This document shows positions 32,010 to 39,551 of a DNA stretch of 52,913 nt, one piece after another (the stretch's first letter is position 1; each line of letters opens with the position of its first letter). The position numbers and the translations under genes were made by a program. Source of the stretch: a virus. The stretch spans positions 1 through 52,913 of the IMG/VR virus record IMGVR_UViG_3300044729_002905; one strand, written 5' to 3'. Below the pieces are notes generated by a model, which was not told where the DNA came from, ran no database searches, and saw only the letters and a program-made list of their open reading frames with translations.

Positions 32010-32960
32010 TTATTGCATTGGTAATTTATTTTCTGTATTACCAGCAGCAGCAATTACTTGATTAGTAAGAACGCCAAGTACTGCTCCTGCGGCAGAACCA
32101 ACGGCGCCACCTGCAAGACCCCTAAGAGCCCCCCTGGTGCGTGTACCAGGAATATCAATACTAGGCTTAGCGCCCATGCCAACACCAAGCTTTGCACCTG
32201 TCAGGCCGCCTGCAAGGGCGGCAGCAGAAGGGATGGTTACGGGATAACCAAAAACGCGAGCTTCTGGAACACCTTGAAGATTTTCTGGCGTTGCTTTAAT
32301 AATTCCCATGGTTGCACGACCGATGGGTCCTGGATCGTTGTAAAGAAAATTCATATAGTTGGCATACCGCCCTTTTGTAAGAGTTGGAATTTCTTCTTGT
32401 GCTTTTTCAAAAGCCAAGGGTCGACCAGTACGTCCCTGAAAAAAACGTTGAAAAAGCTCAGTACCCGGTTCTAAAGTTTGTGTTGGATCTTCTGGATCCG
32501 GAACATTTTGTTTGTAACCAGTAGGCCGTCCTAGTTCAGAAATATTTAAAGGATTGTATGCACCGCTTAATGCGATAGCTGGTTGAACAGCGGCAATACC
32601 AACTGCTCCTCGCCCATACGGACCAAGCACATCACCTGGATCAATGCCTTTTTGAAGAAGTTTATCTGCAATAGCTAACGGATGGTTGTAACGCCAATAA
32701 ATACCACGACTTTCATCAGCAATAATATCGCCAGCAAGTCGGGCCGTAACAGCACCAGCAAATTGTGCAGGCGTTTCTTTTGCGCTGATACCTTCTTGTT
32801 TTAAACCTGCATAAAATTCTGGATCTTTAATTGCAGCTCTACCATACTTTTCAGGCCGCAAAGCAGCGGGTAATGTTGGGTCGTTTGCCAAATCGGCAAT
32901 CTCCAACATTTTACTTTTGCCTGTTCGAAAACCTTGTAAATAACTTTGTAAGGGATTCAT
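32010..32960 (-). CDS. Probable internal virion protein (316 aa)
   Basis: The N-terminal 220 residues are polar, with a segment NHPLAIADKLLQKGIDPGDV. The C-terminal ~75 residues are hydrophobic and Gly-rich (SAAALAGGLTGAKLGVGMGA, then LRGLAGGAVGSAAGAVLGVL), a glycine zipper resembling pore-forming phage ejection proteins. Spacing to the next gene is two bases. Function inferred. Confidence 0.55.
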   Translation of the reverse strand: MNPLQSYLQGFRTGKSKMLEIADLANDPTLPAALRPEKYGRAAIKDPEFYAGLKQEGISAKETPAQFAGAVTARLAGDIIADESRGIYWRYNHPLAIADKLLQKGIDPGDVLGPYGRGAVGIAAVQPAIALSGAYNPLNISELGRPTGYKQNVPDPEDPTQTLEPGTELFQRFFQGRTGRPLAFEKAQEEIPTLTKGRYANYMNFLYNDPGPIGRATMGIIKATPENLQGVPEARVFGYPVTIPSAAALAGGLTGAKLGVGMGAKPSIDIPGTRTRGALRGLAGGAVGSAAGAVLGVLTNQVIAAAGNTENKLPMQ

Positions 32961-32962
32961 AT

Positions 32963-33562
32963 TTATAACGCTACATACTCTTGAATTTGTTTTTGAATTT
33001 CAGGAGGAAGTGTAATACCAGGATAATGAGACATAGTTTGCTCAACACCTTGCATTTGATACATTGTATTAGGAGAAAGATTTAATTGACTTAAAGGAAG
33101 TTTGTTGACATACGAACGTTGAATCATTTGTTGGGCATTTTGAGCACGTTGTGATTCAACTTGGGGCACCAGTTGTTGTGCTTGTTGCGCTAAAAACTGT
33201 TGAGCATCAGGTTGAACAGATGGCGTGCGAGGGGTAAGAATATTACTGACTAATGCACCAGAACCAAGAGACGCTCCTACATTAATGATATTTTCTGCCA
33301 TTGATGGCGAATAAGATTTGGTTGTTGCTCCAGTAGCAACATCTTTAATTATTTGCTCTTTACCAGGAAAATATTTACGCGCTGCACGAAGAGCTGGGTA
33401 ATTAAGTAAAAAATCACCCGCGCCATAAGCTAGTGCATCAACTGGCCCGCCGGTAAGCAATCCTACACCAGCACTCAGTGCAGCACCAGGTAAAGCCTGT
33501 TTGGCTACTGCAGCAGAACCTGGTCCTGTAACAGCGCGACGTAGCAATTGACCTAACGACAC
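32963..33562 (-). CDS. Probable internal virion protein (199 aa)
   Basis: The start is GTG 33562 (GTG TCG TTA); no nearby ATG. N-terminal 70 residues are hydrophobic Ala/Gly-rich (LPGAALSAGVGLLTGGPVDA). The rest is Gln-rich and helical (QQFLAQQAQQLVPQVESQRA). It matches its neighbours in style. No family recognised. Confidence 0.55.
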   Translation of the reverse strand: MSLGQLLRRAVTGPGSAAVAKQALPGAALSAGVGLLTGGPVDALAYGAGDFLLNYPALRAARKYFPGKEQIIKDVATGATTKSYSPSMAENIINVGASLGSGALVSNILTPRTPSVQPDAQQFLAQQAQQLVPQVESQRAQNAQQMIQRSYVNKLPLSQLNLSPNTMYQMQGVEQTMSHYPGITLPPEIQKQIQEYVAL

Positions 33563-33600
33563 AGATATTCTTAATACTGAGTTCTTTAGTTATTTTACGC

Positions 33601-34239
33601 CTAACCAATCGTTTTAGCTGGAGAAATATTTTGTTCTTCTTGTGTAATTTTTTCTTGGCCAATACGCTCTTCTGTTGGATTTAATTTTTTATCGGCAAGA
33701 AGCTGTGCAACAGAAACATTATTTTCCATTTCATTTTCTGCGCGACTTTCTGCTAACTGCATAATAAAGCCGTTCGGATCTGGATTCCTGGTGCGCGGCA
33801 TAGGATTCTTAGCACGTTTATCAGGACGGACCGTAGGACTTAACTTATATGCTTCCATCCACTCAGGATTAAAATCTGGTTGATTTTCGGGACGTACACG
33901 TGTTAAAGCTCGACCTTCTTCAAAACTATAATCATCTCTTTTAAATCGCCCCAGCCCCTGGAACATCTCATATCCCTGTTCTGGTAACTCATTATTTTCA
34001 TCCCAAAATGGAGAATTGGGAACGTAATTAAGGCGTGGGTTGTGAATTACTTTACGATTTTGAACAGCTTTAGTTAAATCTTCAAAAGTATATCGAGATG
34101 GGACCCAGGGGGATCCGCCGTGCTCTGTTGCGTATTTATCGCGAAACAACTCACGAAAACTTAACTGAGACGGAATTCGCCCTTTGTTATCAAAAGGATT
34201 AGATATATATCGACCTAGTTCCAGGCGTGCGTCTTTCAT
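33601..34239 (-). CDS. Hypothetical late protein (212 aa)
   Basis: Hydrophilic, Arg/Asn/Pro-rich, no membrane segment. KDARLELGRYISNPFDNKGR opens the protein and a disordered acidic C-terminus closes it. Start overlaps the 73-residue gene's stop (ATGA). No family recognised. Confidence 0.55.
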   Translation of the reverse strand: MKDARLELGRYISNPFDNKGRIPSQLSFRELFRDKYATEHGGSPWVPSRYTFEDLTKAVQNRKVIHNPRLNYVPNSPFWDENNELPEQGYEMFQGLGRFKRDDYSFEEGRALTRVRPENQPDFNPEWMEAYKLSPTVRPDKRAKNPMPRTRNPDPNGFIMQLAESRAENEMENNVSVAQLLADKKLNPTEERIGQEKITQEEQNISPAKTIG

Positions 34240-34457
34240 TCTTTATTTTTCTTCTTGTTGTGTAATCCTACAAGAGTTTTGCGAAGGTTAGCTTGCTTTA
34301 CCGTACGATCATCATACTTTTCAGGATTAGCAAGGACGTTCTCCTGAAGCTGAGCAGAAGTAATACCTTTACGTTTTGCTTTAGCCGTAAAAGCCTCTTC
34401 TTTAATATCAGCTTTTTGAATCCACTTTTTTTCTTTTTTCTTTTTTTCTTCAGCCAT
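34236..34457 (-). CDS. Conserved small basic virion-type protein (73 aa)
   Basis: After a Lys/Glu-rich start come KWIQKADIKEEAFTAKAKRK and KQANLRKTLVGLHNKKKN. This pattern, with a WIQKA(x)IKxGAL-like helix and a C-terminal xANLxxTL, recurs in small proteins of many phages and large DNA viruses. Function unknown; DNA binding is plausible from charge. Confidence 0.6.
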   Translation of the reverse strand: MAEEKKKKEKKWIQKADIKEEAFTAKAKRKGITSAQLQENVLANPEKYDDRTVKQANLRKTLVGLHNKKKNKE

Positions 34458-34459
34458 GA

Positions 34460-36544
34460 TTAATCAAATAAATACGGGTTGCCAACAGCACGAACGTAAC
34501 GACTTAAAGCTTGTTGGGCGGGAGTAGCTTTTTTACCTAAAGAAGAAACAGATTTAGGACTAGAGCTACGACGTGGATAAGGGGAAAACTCGCCAATAGC
34601 AGAAACACCTAAATTTGCTATTTGTTGGCTCACAAAATCTTGAGCATCACGTCCTTCGATTCTAGCTCTACGCAACACTTCACTTGCGACAATACTTTCT
34701 TTAGCAGTTTCTCTACGTTGTAGTTCAGTTTCAAAAGATTGTTTAATACTAGGAGCTTTTGCAGCTTCTGCGCCAGCTACTAATTGTGGTATTGTTAAAG
34801 ATTCAAAACCACTACTGAGTTCTTTTTTTTGAAGCCAGCCCGGAACATAAGTAGGTTTACGAGAGGCAGCCGCAGAATACTCACCAGATGCTTTACTCAT
34901 TGCACCAGGAACATAACCTGGCTCAATTCCGTACACACCAATTCCAGCAGAACCACCTGGTACCTCAGGTGTTGCAGGGCGATTAAGAGATTGATACACA
35001 ATTTCTTGTTTTGATAATTCTTCTGAAGGAATATCTGCACTCATTGCACCTCTAGTACGCAAGGCACCAGGAATGTCTTGTCCCATCTCAAGGGGAATGT
35101 TGCGCACTAGTGGATCACCTGTTCCCATTAACTGGCGTTGCTCAAGTTTGGGAAGTGCTTCTTGAAGACTAGGTGCTGCACCACGAATTGCTGTACCTGC
35201 TGCAGTCGTTTCAATTTGTGCTTCTGGGCCAATATTAATAAGAGTTCGTTCGGGAAGAGGTGCTTCAGACTCGGGTCCAACACCAACAGCTTCTACTGCT
35301 TTACGAACTGTTTCAGGTAAAGAAATATCAACTTTACCTAATTCTTGTAAACGACGAAACTCGGAAGTACCTGGTTGAACACCAGACATAGATTTAGTTG
35401 TCCAGGTTTGCGCCAAAGCACGGTCAAAACGTTGGGTTCCAGGGCGTAAACCTTTTGCTTCAAGTTCTTGCCTTGCTGAAATCATTTGTGATTTAGCAAT
35501 GTCTGCAAGTTCTTGAGATGAAAGCGGACGAGCTGTTTCTACTTGATCAACAGGTAAACCATCTGGTAAACGAGAAGCAACTTGGCTAATGGGTTCGTCT
35601 TGCTCCATGCCAGCCAAATAGTTAGCATCTGCAACTTCTTCAAGTAATTCGACTTGAGTTAAATCAAGATCTTCATTGCGTTGCAGTTGTTGCTTAACAC
35701 GTCCTGTCATCTGATCTTCACCAGATTCAACAGCGTTAATTTTTTGATCAATAACTTGGGGTAAAGCTTGTTGCTGAACAGAAGTTAAATCTTCAATAGG
35801 AGCAAGAGATCCTTTTTGTTCAAGATAAGAACGTGGGTTAAAAATATTAAGTTGTTGAGGAGCAATAGACAAAGGGCGAGAAGGTGCTTCTTCTTGTACC
35901 AAACCTAAAAAGTCCCTGCGGACTGGACTGATGTTTGGACCAAACTCAGAACTACGAATTTGACGAAGTGTGGGAGAAACTTCACCACCTAACTCAAGTT
36001 GATAAGTAGCTGGAAGTGCTTCACGTGCAGCAGCAGCACTTTGAGTTGCAGCTTGACGACGCGTTTGAATTGTTTCTGAACTAATGCGAGGATATTCAAA
36101 TCGTGAAGGATACAACTCTTGGTATGTAGGTCCTTTGCGATACGGACTTTCGTACTCAATATCTTCTAATTGAGCTAAAGCGTTAGGTGCAGTAACAGTT
36201 TTTGACGGTTCAGGTTGCGTTTCTGCTACAACACGACGTACAGGTGACTCAGCACCAGCCATTTCAGAAAGGTTGGCTTGACGCACACCAGCATTTGCCG
36301 CAGGTTTACGGCCACCCATAAGACGACGAGCGCCAAGAACTGCTCCAACGCCACCAGCAAGAGTTAAACCTACTCCTAAACCAACAGAAAGAGGATCTGC
36401 TCCTTGTTTTTCAGGTGCTTTAAGCTGATTACGGCGAAATGCCAAGACTTCGGGCGCCATCTGTGCCCGTTCCATGGGGTCTTCGGGAATCGGTGCCCCA
36501 GTGGCACGACTGTAAGCATAAAAATCAGCTTGAGAAAGCGCCAT
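34460..36544 (-). CDS. Large internal virion protein (694 aa), first gene of the late block
   Basis: Residues ~47-75 (ADPLSVGLGVGLTLAGGVGA, then VLGARRLMGG) form a hydrophobic glycine-zipper segment. The remaining ~600 residues are Glu/Gln/Arg/Ser-rich and probably disordered or helical. No enzymatic motif is visible. It heads the minus-strand block, divergent from the early genes, with 100 nt between. Size, composition and company suggest a DNA-ejection protein. That is inference. Confidence 0.6.
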   Translation of the reverse strand: MALSQADFYAYSRATGAPIPEDPMERAQMAPEVLAFRRNQLKAPEKQGADPLSVGLGVGLTLAGGVGAVLGARRLMGGRKPAANAGVRQANLSEMAGAESPVRRVVAETQPEPSKTVTAPNALAQLEDIEYESPYRKGPTYQELYPSRFEYPRISSETIQTRRQAATQSAAAAREALPATYQLELGGEVSPTLRQIRSSEFGPNISPVRRDFLGLVQEEAPSRPLSIAPQQLNIFNPRSYLEQKGSLAPIEDLTSVQQQALPQVIDQKINAVESGEDQMTGRVKQQLQRNEDLDLTQVELLEEVADANYLAGMEQDEPISQVASRLPDGLPVDQVETARPLSSQELADIAKSQMISARQELEAKGLRPGTQRFDRALAQTWTTKSMSGVQPGTSEFRRLQELGKVDISLPETVRKAVEAVGVGPESEAPLPERTLINIGPEAQIETTAAGTAIRGAAPSLQEALPKLEQRQLMGTGDPLVRNIPLEMGQDIPGALRTRGAMSADIPSEELSKQEIVYQSLNRPATPEVPGGSAGIGVYGIEPGYVPGAMSKASGEYSAAASRKPTYVPGWLQKKELSSGFESLTIPQLVAGAEAAKAPSIKQSFETELQRRETAKESIVASEVLRRARIEGRDAQDFVSQQIANLGVSAIGEFSPYPRRSSSPKSVSSLGKKATPAQQALSRYVRAVGNPYLFD

Positions 36545-36586
36545 TTATGTTTATTGCACTAACTTTTGTCTGTTCACATTCTATTG

Positions 36587-36618
36587 TTGACAAATCTGGA
36601 GAATACATGCGATATATT
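36587..36618 (+). promoter_or_regulatory. Sigma70-like early promoter
   Basis: TTGACA at 36587-36592 is followed after 18 bases by GATATA, or after 20 by TATATT. It lies in the divergent gap between late and early blocks, 27 nt before the first plus-strand gene. A perfect -35 suggests immediate use of host RNA polymerase for early transcription. Confidence 0.6.
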
Positions 36619-36644
36619 TAATAAATACAGAAGTAAAACGTGAA

Positions 36645-36857
36645 ATGGACGCAGGTGTGCGCCAGAAAAGGGTAGAAGCCCTAGAAAAAATTAAAGATAA
36701 AGCCATGGAAATGGCTAAAACTGGACGTGATTCATTAGAAGTACGTGATTTTGTAACTGAAGCAAAGAAAGAATTAGCGTATGAGCTTCCAGATGAAGAT
36801 GCATTTCGTAAAGCAGTGGGTGCAACCAAGGCTTACATGAGCAAAAAACAAAAGTAA
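36645..36857 (+). CDS. First early gene, small helical protein (70 aa)
   Basis: MDAGVRQKRVEALEKIKDKA opens a highly charged, entirely helical protein ending in YMSKKQK. It follows the early promoter directly and is closed by its own strong terminator, so it forms a single-gene unit. Such lone immediate-early proteins often bind host factors. No family recognised. Confidence 0.65.
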   Translation: MDAGVRQKRVEALEKIKDKAMEMAKTGRDSLEVRDFVTEAKKELAYELPDEDAFRKAVGATKAYMSKKQK

Positions 36858-36881
36858 ACATAAGTAAAGTTTATTAAACAC

Positions 36882-36911
36882 GCCGGGGCATAAAACGACC
36901 CCGGCTTTTTT
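36882..36911 (+). terminator. Rho-independent terminator after first early gene
   Basis: GCCGGGG (36882-36888) and CCCCGGC (36899-36905) form a 7-bp GC stem with a 10-base loop, followed by six T. It lies 25 nt after the stop of the 70-residue gene. Confidence 0.9.
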
Positions 36912-37337
36912 GTGTCAAAGTTTGGGCTAAGTGCACTTTTGAAGTACAAATGGGTATTTTATATATTTTTTGAGTATAAATACTTATTTATTTAAATGAA
37001 GGGGTCAACTTTTTAACTTGTTTGGGGTAATAATTGTCCGAGTGTTCTCCCACCCCCTATACGTAGTGAGTTACGTGTAGAAAAAAAAGAATGCGGGGTG
37101 GTCATATTAATAAGTAATTGTACCTAGGTAAGATTCACATGGAAATGTCAGCGTTTCAACATATTTACCTGTGGAAAACCTGTGGAAATGGGGAATCTCC
37201 TCGCTCCCTCCCTGTTCAGGAATGACTGTCGTCGTTTAGGAGCTGAGATCCATTGCGGCGCAAGGGTTTTCAGCGATTCACGTCTAGCTGATGGACGTTA
37301 AATCGTAGCGAGTTCATTCTAATTACTTATCAACATC
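36912..37337. other. Non-coding region between early units; possible regulatory or origin sequence
   Basis: 426 bases without a credible gene. Contents: an AT-rich stretch (~36950-37000), a long inverted repeat CCACCCC...GGGGTGG (~37051-37098) enclosing CTATACGTA/TACGTGTAG, a perfect tandem 11-bp repeat ACCTGTGGAAA at 37167-37188 giving two near-matches to the reverse DnaA box (TGTGGAAAA, TGTGGAAAT), and a pseudoknot-like relic at 37280-37311. It probably carries promoters for the following operon. An origin role is only a possibility. Confidence 0.4.
37280..37311 (+). ncRNA. Degenerate copy of the early-region pseudoknot
   Basis: ACGTC and GACGT form stem 1 as in copies at 40364 and 44635. 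TAGCTG and TAGCGA can form stem 2 with one mismatch. Loop lengths differ (0, 3 and 7). It lies 26 nt upstream of the gene at 37338. Weaker than the three main copies. Confidence 0.35.
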
Positions 37338-37520
37338 ATGATTTACACCGTTCAAGTCAAGCGTGATTACTTTAATCAATACGCTGATTACACCTTTCAA
37401 GATGAATACTTCAATGGTTCCGAGAAACAGTTCAACACAGAAGAGGAAGCTGTTCAGTACTTCAAGTCTTTTGAAGACTGGGAGCAAGATCTTCTAATGG
37501 TTGAATCGTTTCCTTTCTGA
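37338..37520 (+). CDS. Small early protein (60 aa)
   Basis: MIYTVQVKRDYFNQYADYTF opens an acidic, aromatic-rich protein with an alternating beta-alpha look (EEEAVQYFKSFEDWEQDLLM). Its TGA stop lies inside the first strand of the tRNA-like element 37517-37560. No family recognised. Confidence 0.6.
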   Translation: MIYTVQVKRDYFNQYADYTFQDEYFNGSEKQFNTEEEAVQYFKSFEDWEQDLLMVESFPF

Positions 37521-37560
37521 GTACCAGGCATGATGCCGGGGGATCGAATCCCCCACTCAG
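37517..37560 (+). ncRNA. tRNA-like minihelix element, copy 1
   Basis: Outer stem CTGAGT/ACTCAG encloses a small hairpin GGCA-TGA-TGCC and a T-arm-like hairpin GGGGG-ATCGAAT-CCCCC. The last stem is joined directly to the outer stem's 3' strand, as T-arm and acceptor are in tRNA. There is no D arm or normal anticodon arm, so it is not a tRNA. The upstream gene's stop codon is part of the outer stem. Copies at 37856 and 38232 preserve the fold with different bases. Confidence 0.65.
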
Positions 37561-37589
37561 TATTACCCTTAGCGGAGATGGGTACCGCC
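37561..37589 (+). repeat. 29-nt direct repeat after tRNA-like element, copy 1
   Basis: TATTACCC, two variable bases, then AGCGGAGATGGGTACCGC; repeated at 37904-37931 with only those two bases different (TT here, CC there). It can fold as TACCC/GGGTA or, alternatively, GCGG/CCGC, and ends 14 nt before the next start codon, so it may control translation of the gene at 37604. Confidence 0.75.
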
Positions 37590-37603
37590 ATTGAATCAAT
37601 CTC

Positions 37604-37807
37604 ATGTTTATTTCTTTTAACAAAGTTGTAGCTCTTTACTTTGCTATGGTTTTTATATGTGTTGGAGCTACAACACTATTTGCAACTGTAGGTGTGCATA
37701 AATTAGATCAGGCAACTGCACAACAGTGCCGCACACATGATTGGCCTGCAGACAAGCATCAAGTTCACATGGCTTGGTGCGCAGCTAATGGCTATCAAAC
37801 TAATTAA
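37604..37807 (+). CDS. Small membrane or exported protein with two cysteines (67 aa)
   Basis: Residues ~7-29 (KVVALYFAMVFICVGATTLF) are a signal anchor. The outside part has AQQCRTHDWPADKHQVHMAW followed by Cys, so two cysteines may pair in the periplasm. The WPxDKHxxHMxWC pattern looks like small secreted proteins of picocyanobacteria, suggesting a host-derived gene. That is from memory. Role unknown. Confidence 0.6.
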   Translation: MFISFNKVVALYFAMVFICVGATTLFATVGVHKLDQATAQQCRTHDWPADKHQVHMAWCAANGYQTN

Positions 37808-37855
37808 TCAGGCTGTGCCCTCCTCATTGGGGTGCCTTAGCAGGTTAATTATTTA

Positions 37856-37904
37856 AGTTGATTCGTACCCAAGCGAGTCCGGTGGTGCAAACCCACCGGC
37901 AACT
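37856..37904 (+). ncRNA. tRNA-like minihelix element, copy 2
   Basis: Outer stem AGTTG/CAACT; small stem TCG/CGA; T-arm-like hairpin CCGGTGG-TGCAAAC-CCACCGG joined directly to the outer stem. Outer plus T-arm helix is 12 bp, the same as tRNA acceptor plus T stem. Followed at once by the 28-29-nt repeat. Confidence 0.65.
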
Positions 37905-37931
37905 ATTACCCCCAGCGGAGATGGGTACCGC
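37904..37931 (+). repeat. 29-nt direct repeat after tRNA-like element, copy 2
   Basis: TATTACCC, CC, then AGCGGAGATGGGTACCGC. Second copy of the repeat at 37561-37589. It ends six bases before the ATG at 37938, again placing it in a ribosome-binding position. Confidence 0.75.
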
Positions 37932-37937
37932 ACACAC

Positions 37938-38237
37938 ATGGAGTTATCCATGGATCTGACTACAGGTTGGAAGCCACATGATATACCAGGTGGTTATCGC
38001 CTGGTTTACTCAGATGACTTGGTCGGAGGCATATCCATTGTTACTGGACCGCGAGGTTCAGGACTGATGGCAGCTAACGACCCAGGTCAAGAGACCACAT
38101 ACGAAGTGTGGTTTCCAGGATTAGCTGATCCAACTGGTCACCTAACACTTGATGAGATTAAAGGAATCATCAAGTATTTGCGTCAGCGAGAAGAAGAATT
38201 TATATACACAGCGTATAGCGATTATGAAAACAACTGA
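37938..38237 (+). CDS. Small early protein (99 aa)
   Basis: Begins MELSMDLTTGWKPHDIPGGY; a second ATG follows at 37950. Contains PTGHLTLDEIKGIIKYLRQR, a helical end with Tyr/Glu. No family recognised. Its stop codon is inside the outer stem of the third tRNA-like element. Confidence 0.6.
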   Translation: MELSMDLTTGWKPHDIPGGYRLVYSDDLVGGISIVTGPRGSGLMAANDPGQETTYEVWFPGLADPTGHLTLDEIKGIIKYLRQREEEFIYTAYSDYENN

Positions 38238-38278
38238 TCCGTAAAAGCGGGTGACCAGGTGCAAACCCTGGTCCAGTT
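38232..38278 (+). ncRNA. tRNA-like minihelix element, copy 3
   Basis: Outer stem AACTG/CAGTT; small stem CCG/CGG; T-arm-like hairpin GACCAGG-TGCAAAC-CCTGGTC, again contiguous with the outer stem (12 bp stacked). The 7-base loop is identical to copy 2 while every stem differs in sequence, which is compensatory evidence for the fold. A further hairpin GCCGCTC/GAGTGGC follows at 38282-38300. Confidence 0.65.
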
Positions 38279-38311
38279 ATTGCCGCTCACTAAGAGTGGC
38301 TTACGTTAATT

Positions 38312-38467
38312 ATGGCTATTCGCAAATCACTTGCGTCATTCCTTGTAGCTACAGCTAATAAGCTGGAGCGTGATCAAAGCAAAGAGAAGGTGGGAACAAC
38401 AATCAAGGCTGTTCGCTTTGCACTTGCTAATGCGATCATGCCGAAAGTCCCACCTGTTCATCGTTAA
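38312..38467 (+). CDS. Small basic protein (51 aa)
   Basis: From ATG 38312 to TAA 38465-38467: MAIRKSLASFLVATANKLER, then a charged helix and AVRFALANAIMPKVPPVHR. It is an amphipathic basic helix with possible membrane-surface affinity. Codon use resembles neighbouring early genes. No family recognised. Confidence 0.6.
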   Translation: MAIRKSLASFLVATANKLERDQSKEKVGTTIKAVRFALANAIMPKVPPVHR

Positions 38468-38484
38468 TTTATTTATCAAGTCAA

Positions 38485-38733
38485 ATGATTATCTATCAAC
38501 CTCACATCAACTCAACCGATCGTGTCATATGGCACGGTGGTGAATCAACCCAATTGCATTACGAACAACAGGTCGACGGTTGGGATGGCAATCCCGACTG
38601 GATAGACCGCAATGTTCAAACTCTTGGCAGTGGTATACCCACAAGCATGAGTGAAATGCACACTCATATGCAAGAGTTTTACAACTATTGCCAGGTGTGC
38701 GAATTTGAGCAACGCATGGCAATGGCAGACTGA
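38485..38733 (+). CDS. Small early protein (82 aa)
   Basis: MIIYQPHINSTDRVIWHGGE opens a His/Trp/Gln-rich protein with two Cys (YCQVCEFEQRM) near the end that could bind a metal. Ends two bases before the covarying hairpin at 38736. No family recognised. Confidence 0.6.
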   Translation: MIIYQPHINSTDRVIWHGGESTQLHYEQQVDGWDGNPDWIDRNVQTLGSGIPTSMSEMHTHMQEFYNYCQVCEFEQRMAMAD

Positions 38734-38735
38734 TG

Positions 38736-38775
38736 TTTGCAACTAACCCTGAGTAACACCAGGGTTTTCTGCAGA
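38736..38775 (+). ncRNA. Two-part intergenic hairpin, copy 1
   Basis: Outer stem TTTGCA/TGCAGA, symmetric internal loop ACT/TTC, inner stem AACCCTG/CAGGGTT, loop AGTAACAC. It has only a short T-run within, so strong termination is unlikely unless attenuated. Copies at 39062 and 39552 keep the outer stem with wobble and compensatory changes. Confidence 0.7.
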
Positions 38776-38816
38776 CTTCACATCTGCACTCAATTCAACT
38801 CAACCCACTTAGGACT

Positions 38817-39059
38817 ATGTCTCCTGCAAGTGTTGAACAACTTCTGATCCAAGACGCCAGGCTTCTCGCTCGTCGAGATGCACCTGCTATTGACCAAGAG
38901 ATTGAGAGTGCGCGGCAACAAGCACTCGAAATCTTTTACCAATGGCAAGACGGATTGGTTCAGTTCCAGGATCTAATCCCATTCGTTATTGTTCTCGAGA
39001 AGAAAGTCGATCTTAATCGTGCGCTTCTCAAATGGGAACAAGAACACATGATGGATTGA
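38817..39059 (+). CDS. Small helical early protein (80 aa)
   Basis: MSPASVEQLLIQDARLLARR begins an all-helical charged protein with a hydrophobic patch (FQDLIPFVIVLEKKVDLNRA). No family recognised. The next hairpin starts two bases after its stop. Confidence 0.6.
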   Translation: MSPASVEQLLIQDARLLARRDAPAIDQEIESARQQALEIFYQWQDGLVQFQDLIPFVIVLEKKVDLNRALLKWEQEHMMD

Positions 39060-39061
39060 TT

Positions 39062-39101
39062 CCTGCACTTAACCCTGAGTAACACCAGGGTTTTCTGCAG
39101 G
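39062..39101 (+). ncRNA. Two-part intergenic hairpin, copy 2
   Basis: Outer stem CCTGCA/TGCAGG is perfectly Watson-Crick; internal loop CTT/TTC; inner stem AACCCTG/CAGGGTT with loop AGTAACAC. It starts two bases after the upstream stop codon. Confidence 0.75.
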
Positions 39102-39141
39102 ACTTAACATCCTGTCTATTAATTCAACTTAACTTAATTCA

Positions 39142-39534
39142 ATGACTTACGCTGATCTGCAAACGTTTACTGCTGTTGGTCGCATTGCTAATCTCACTGT
39201 TATTCAAACAGAAGATGAGCGCGATTGTTTGGTTGTTACTCTATACCACCGTATCTCTCAGGATGCTGTGGTCACAATCAAATTCCTCAACAGCAATGGT
39301 TTGCTTACTGCTTACACACATGACAATCTGGTTGTAGGCCAAGAGCTTACGGTGTCTGGAAAAATTCAAGGCATCCGTGCTTTCTATATGAAAGATGAAG
39401 AGCTCATGCCGCTCAAGCAACCAGAGTTTCAATTGAAAGTGATTGATTATACCTTTGGTTCCAAGCCTCAGCCTAAAGCTGAGGAAGGAACGAAGGTTAC
39501 TAGTAAGAAGAAGGTTGCATCTACTGCTGCCTAA
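39142..39534 (+). CDS. OB-fold protein, possible single-stranded DNA-binding protein
   Basis: A 130-residue protein. TFTAVGRIANLTVIQTEDER, then VVTLYHRISQDAVVTIKFLN and LVVGQELTVSGKIQGIRAFY give the strand order of an OB fold, with VGRI and VSGKI at the expected strands 1 and 4. The tail is Lys/Ala-rich rather than acidic, unlike classical SSB. Early position and later polymerase fit a replication role. Family not certain. Confidence 0.45.
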   Translation: MTYADLQTFTAVGRIANLTVIQTEDERDCLVVTLYHRISQDAVVTIKFLNSNGLLTAYTHDNLVVGQELTVSGKIQGIRAFYMKDEELMPLKQPEFQLKVIDYTFGSKPQPKAEEGTKVTSKKKVASTAA

Positions 39535-39551
39535 CTTATTACTGACTGATT

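Noticed and set aside
37517-37560. True tRNA at this T-arm-like sequence
   Set aside because: Only 44 bases, no anticodon arm or D arm; copies 2 and 3 show it is a different repeated element.
37561-37589. Second H-type pseudoknot in the 29-nt repeat
   Set aside because: The two stems interleave but the last loop would have zero bases across a 5-bp stem, which is not sterically feasible; alternative hairpins are the better reading.
38232-38278. Hammerhead-type self-cleaving ribozyme
   Set aside because: The three-way junction lacks the CUGANGA and GAAA core sequences in all three copies.
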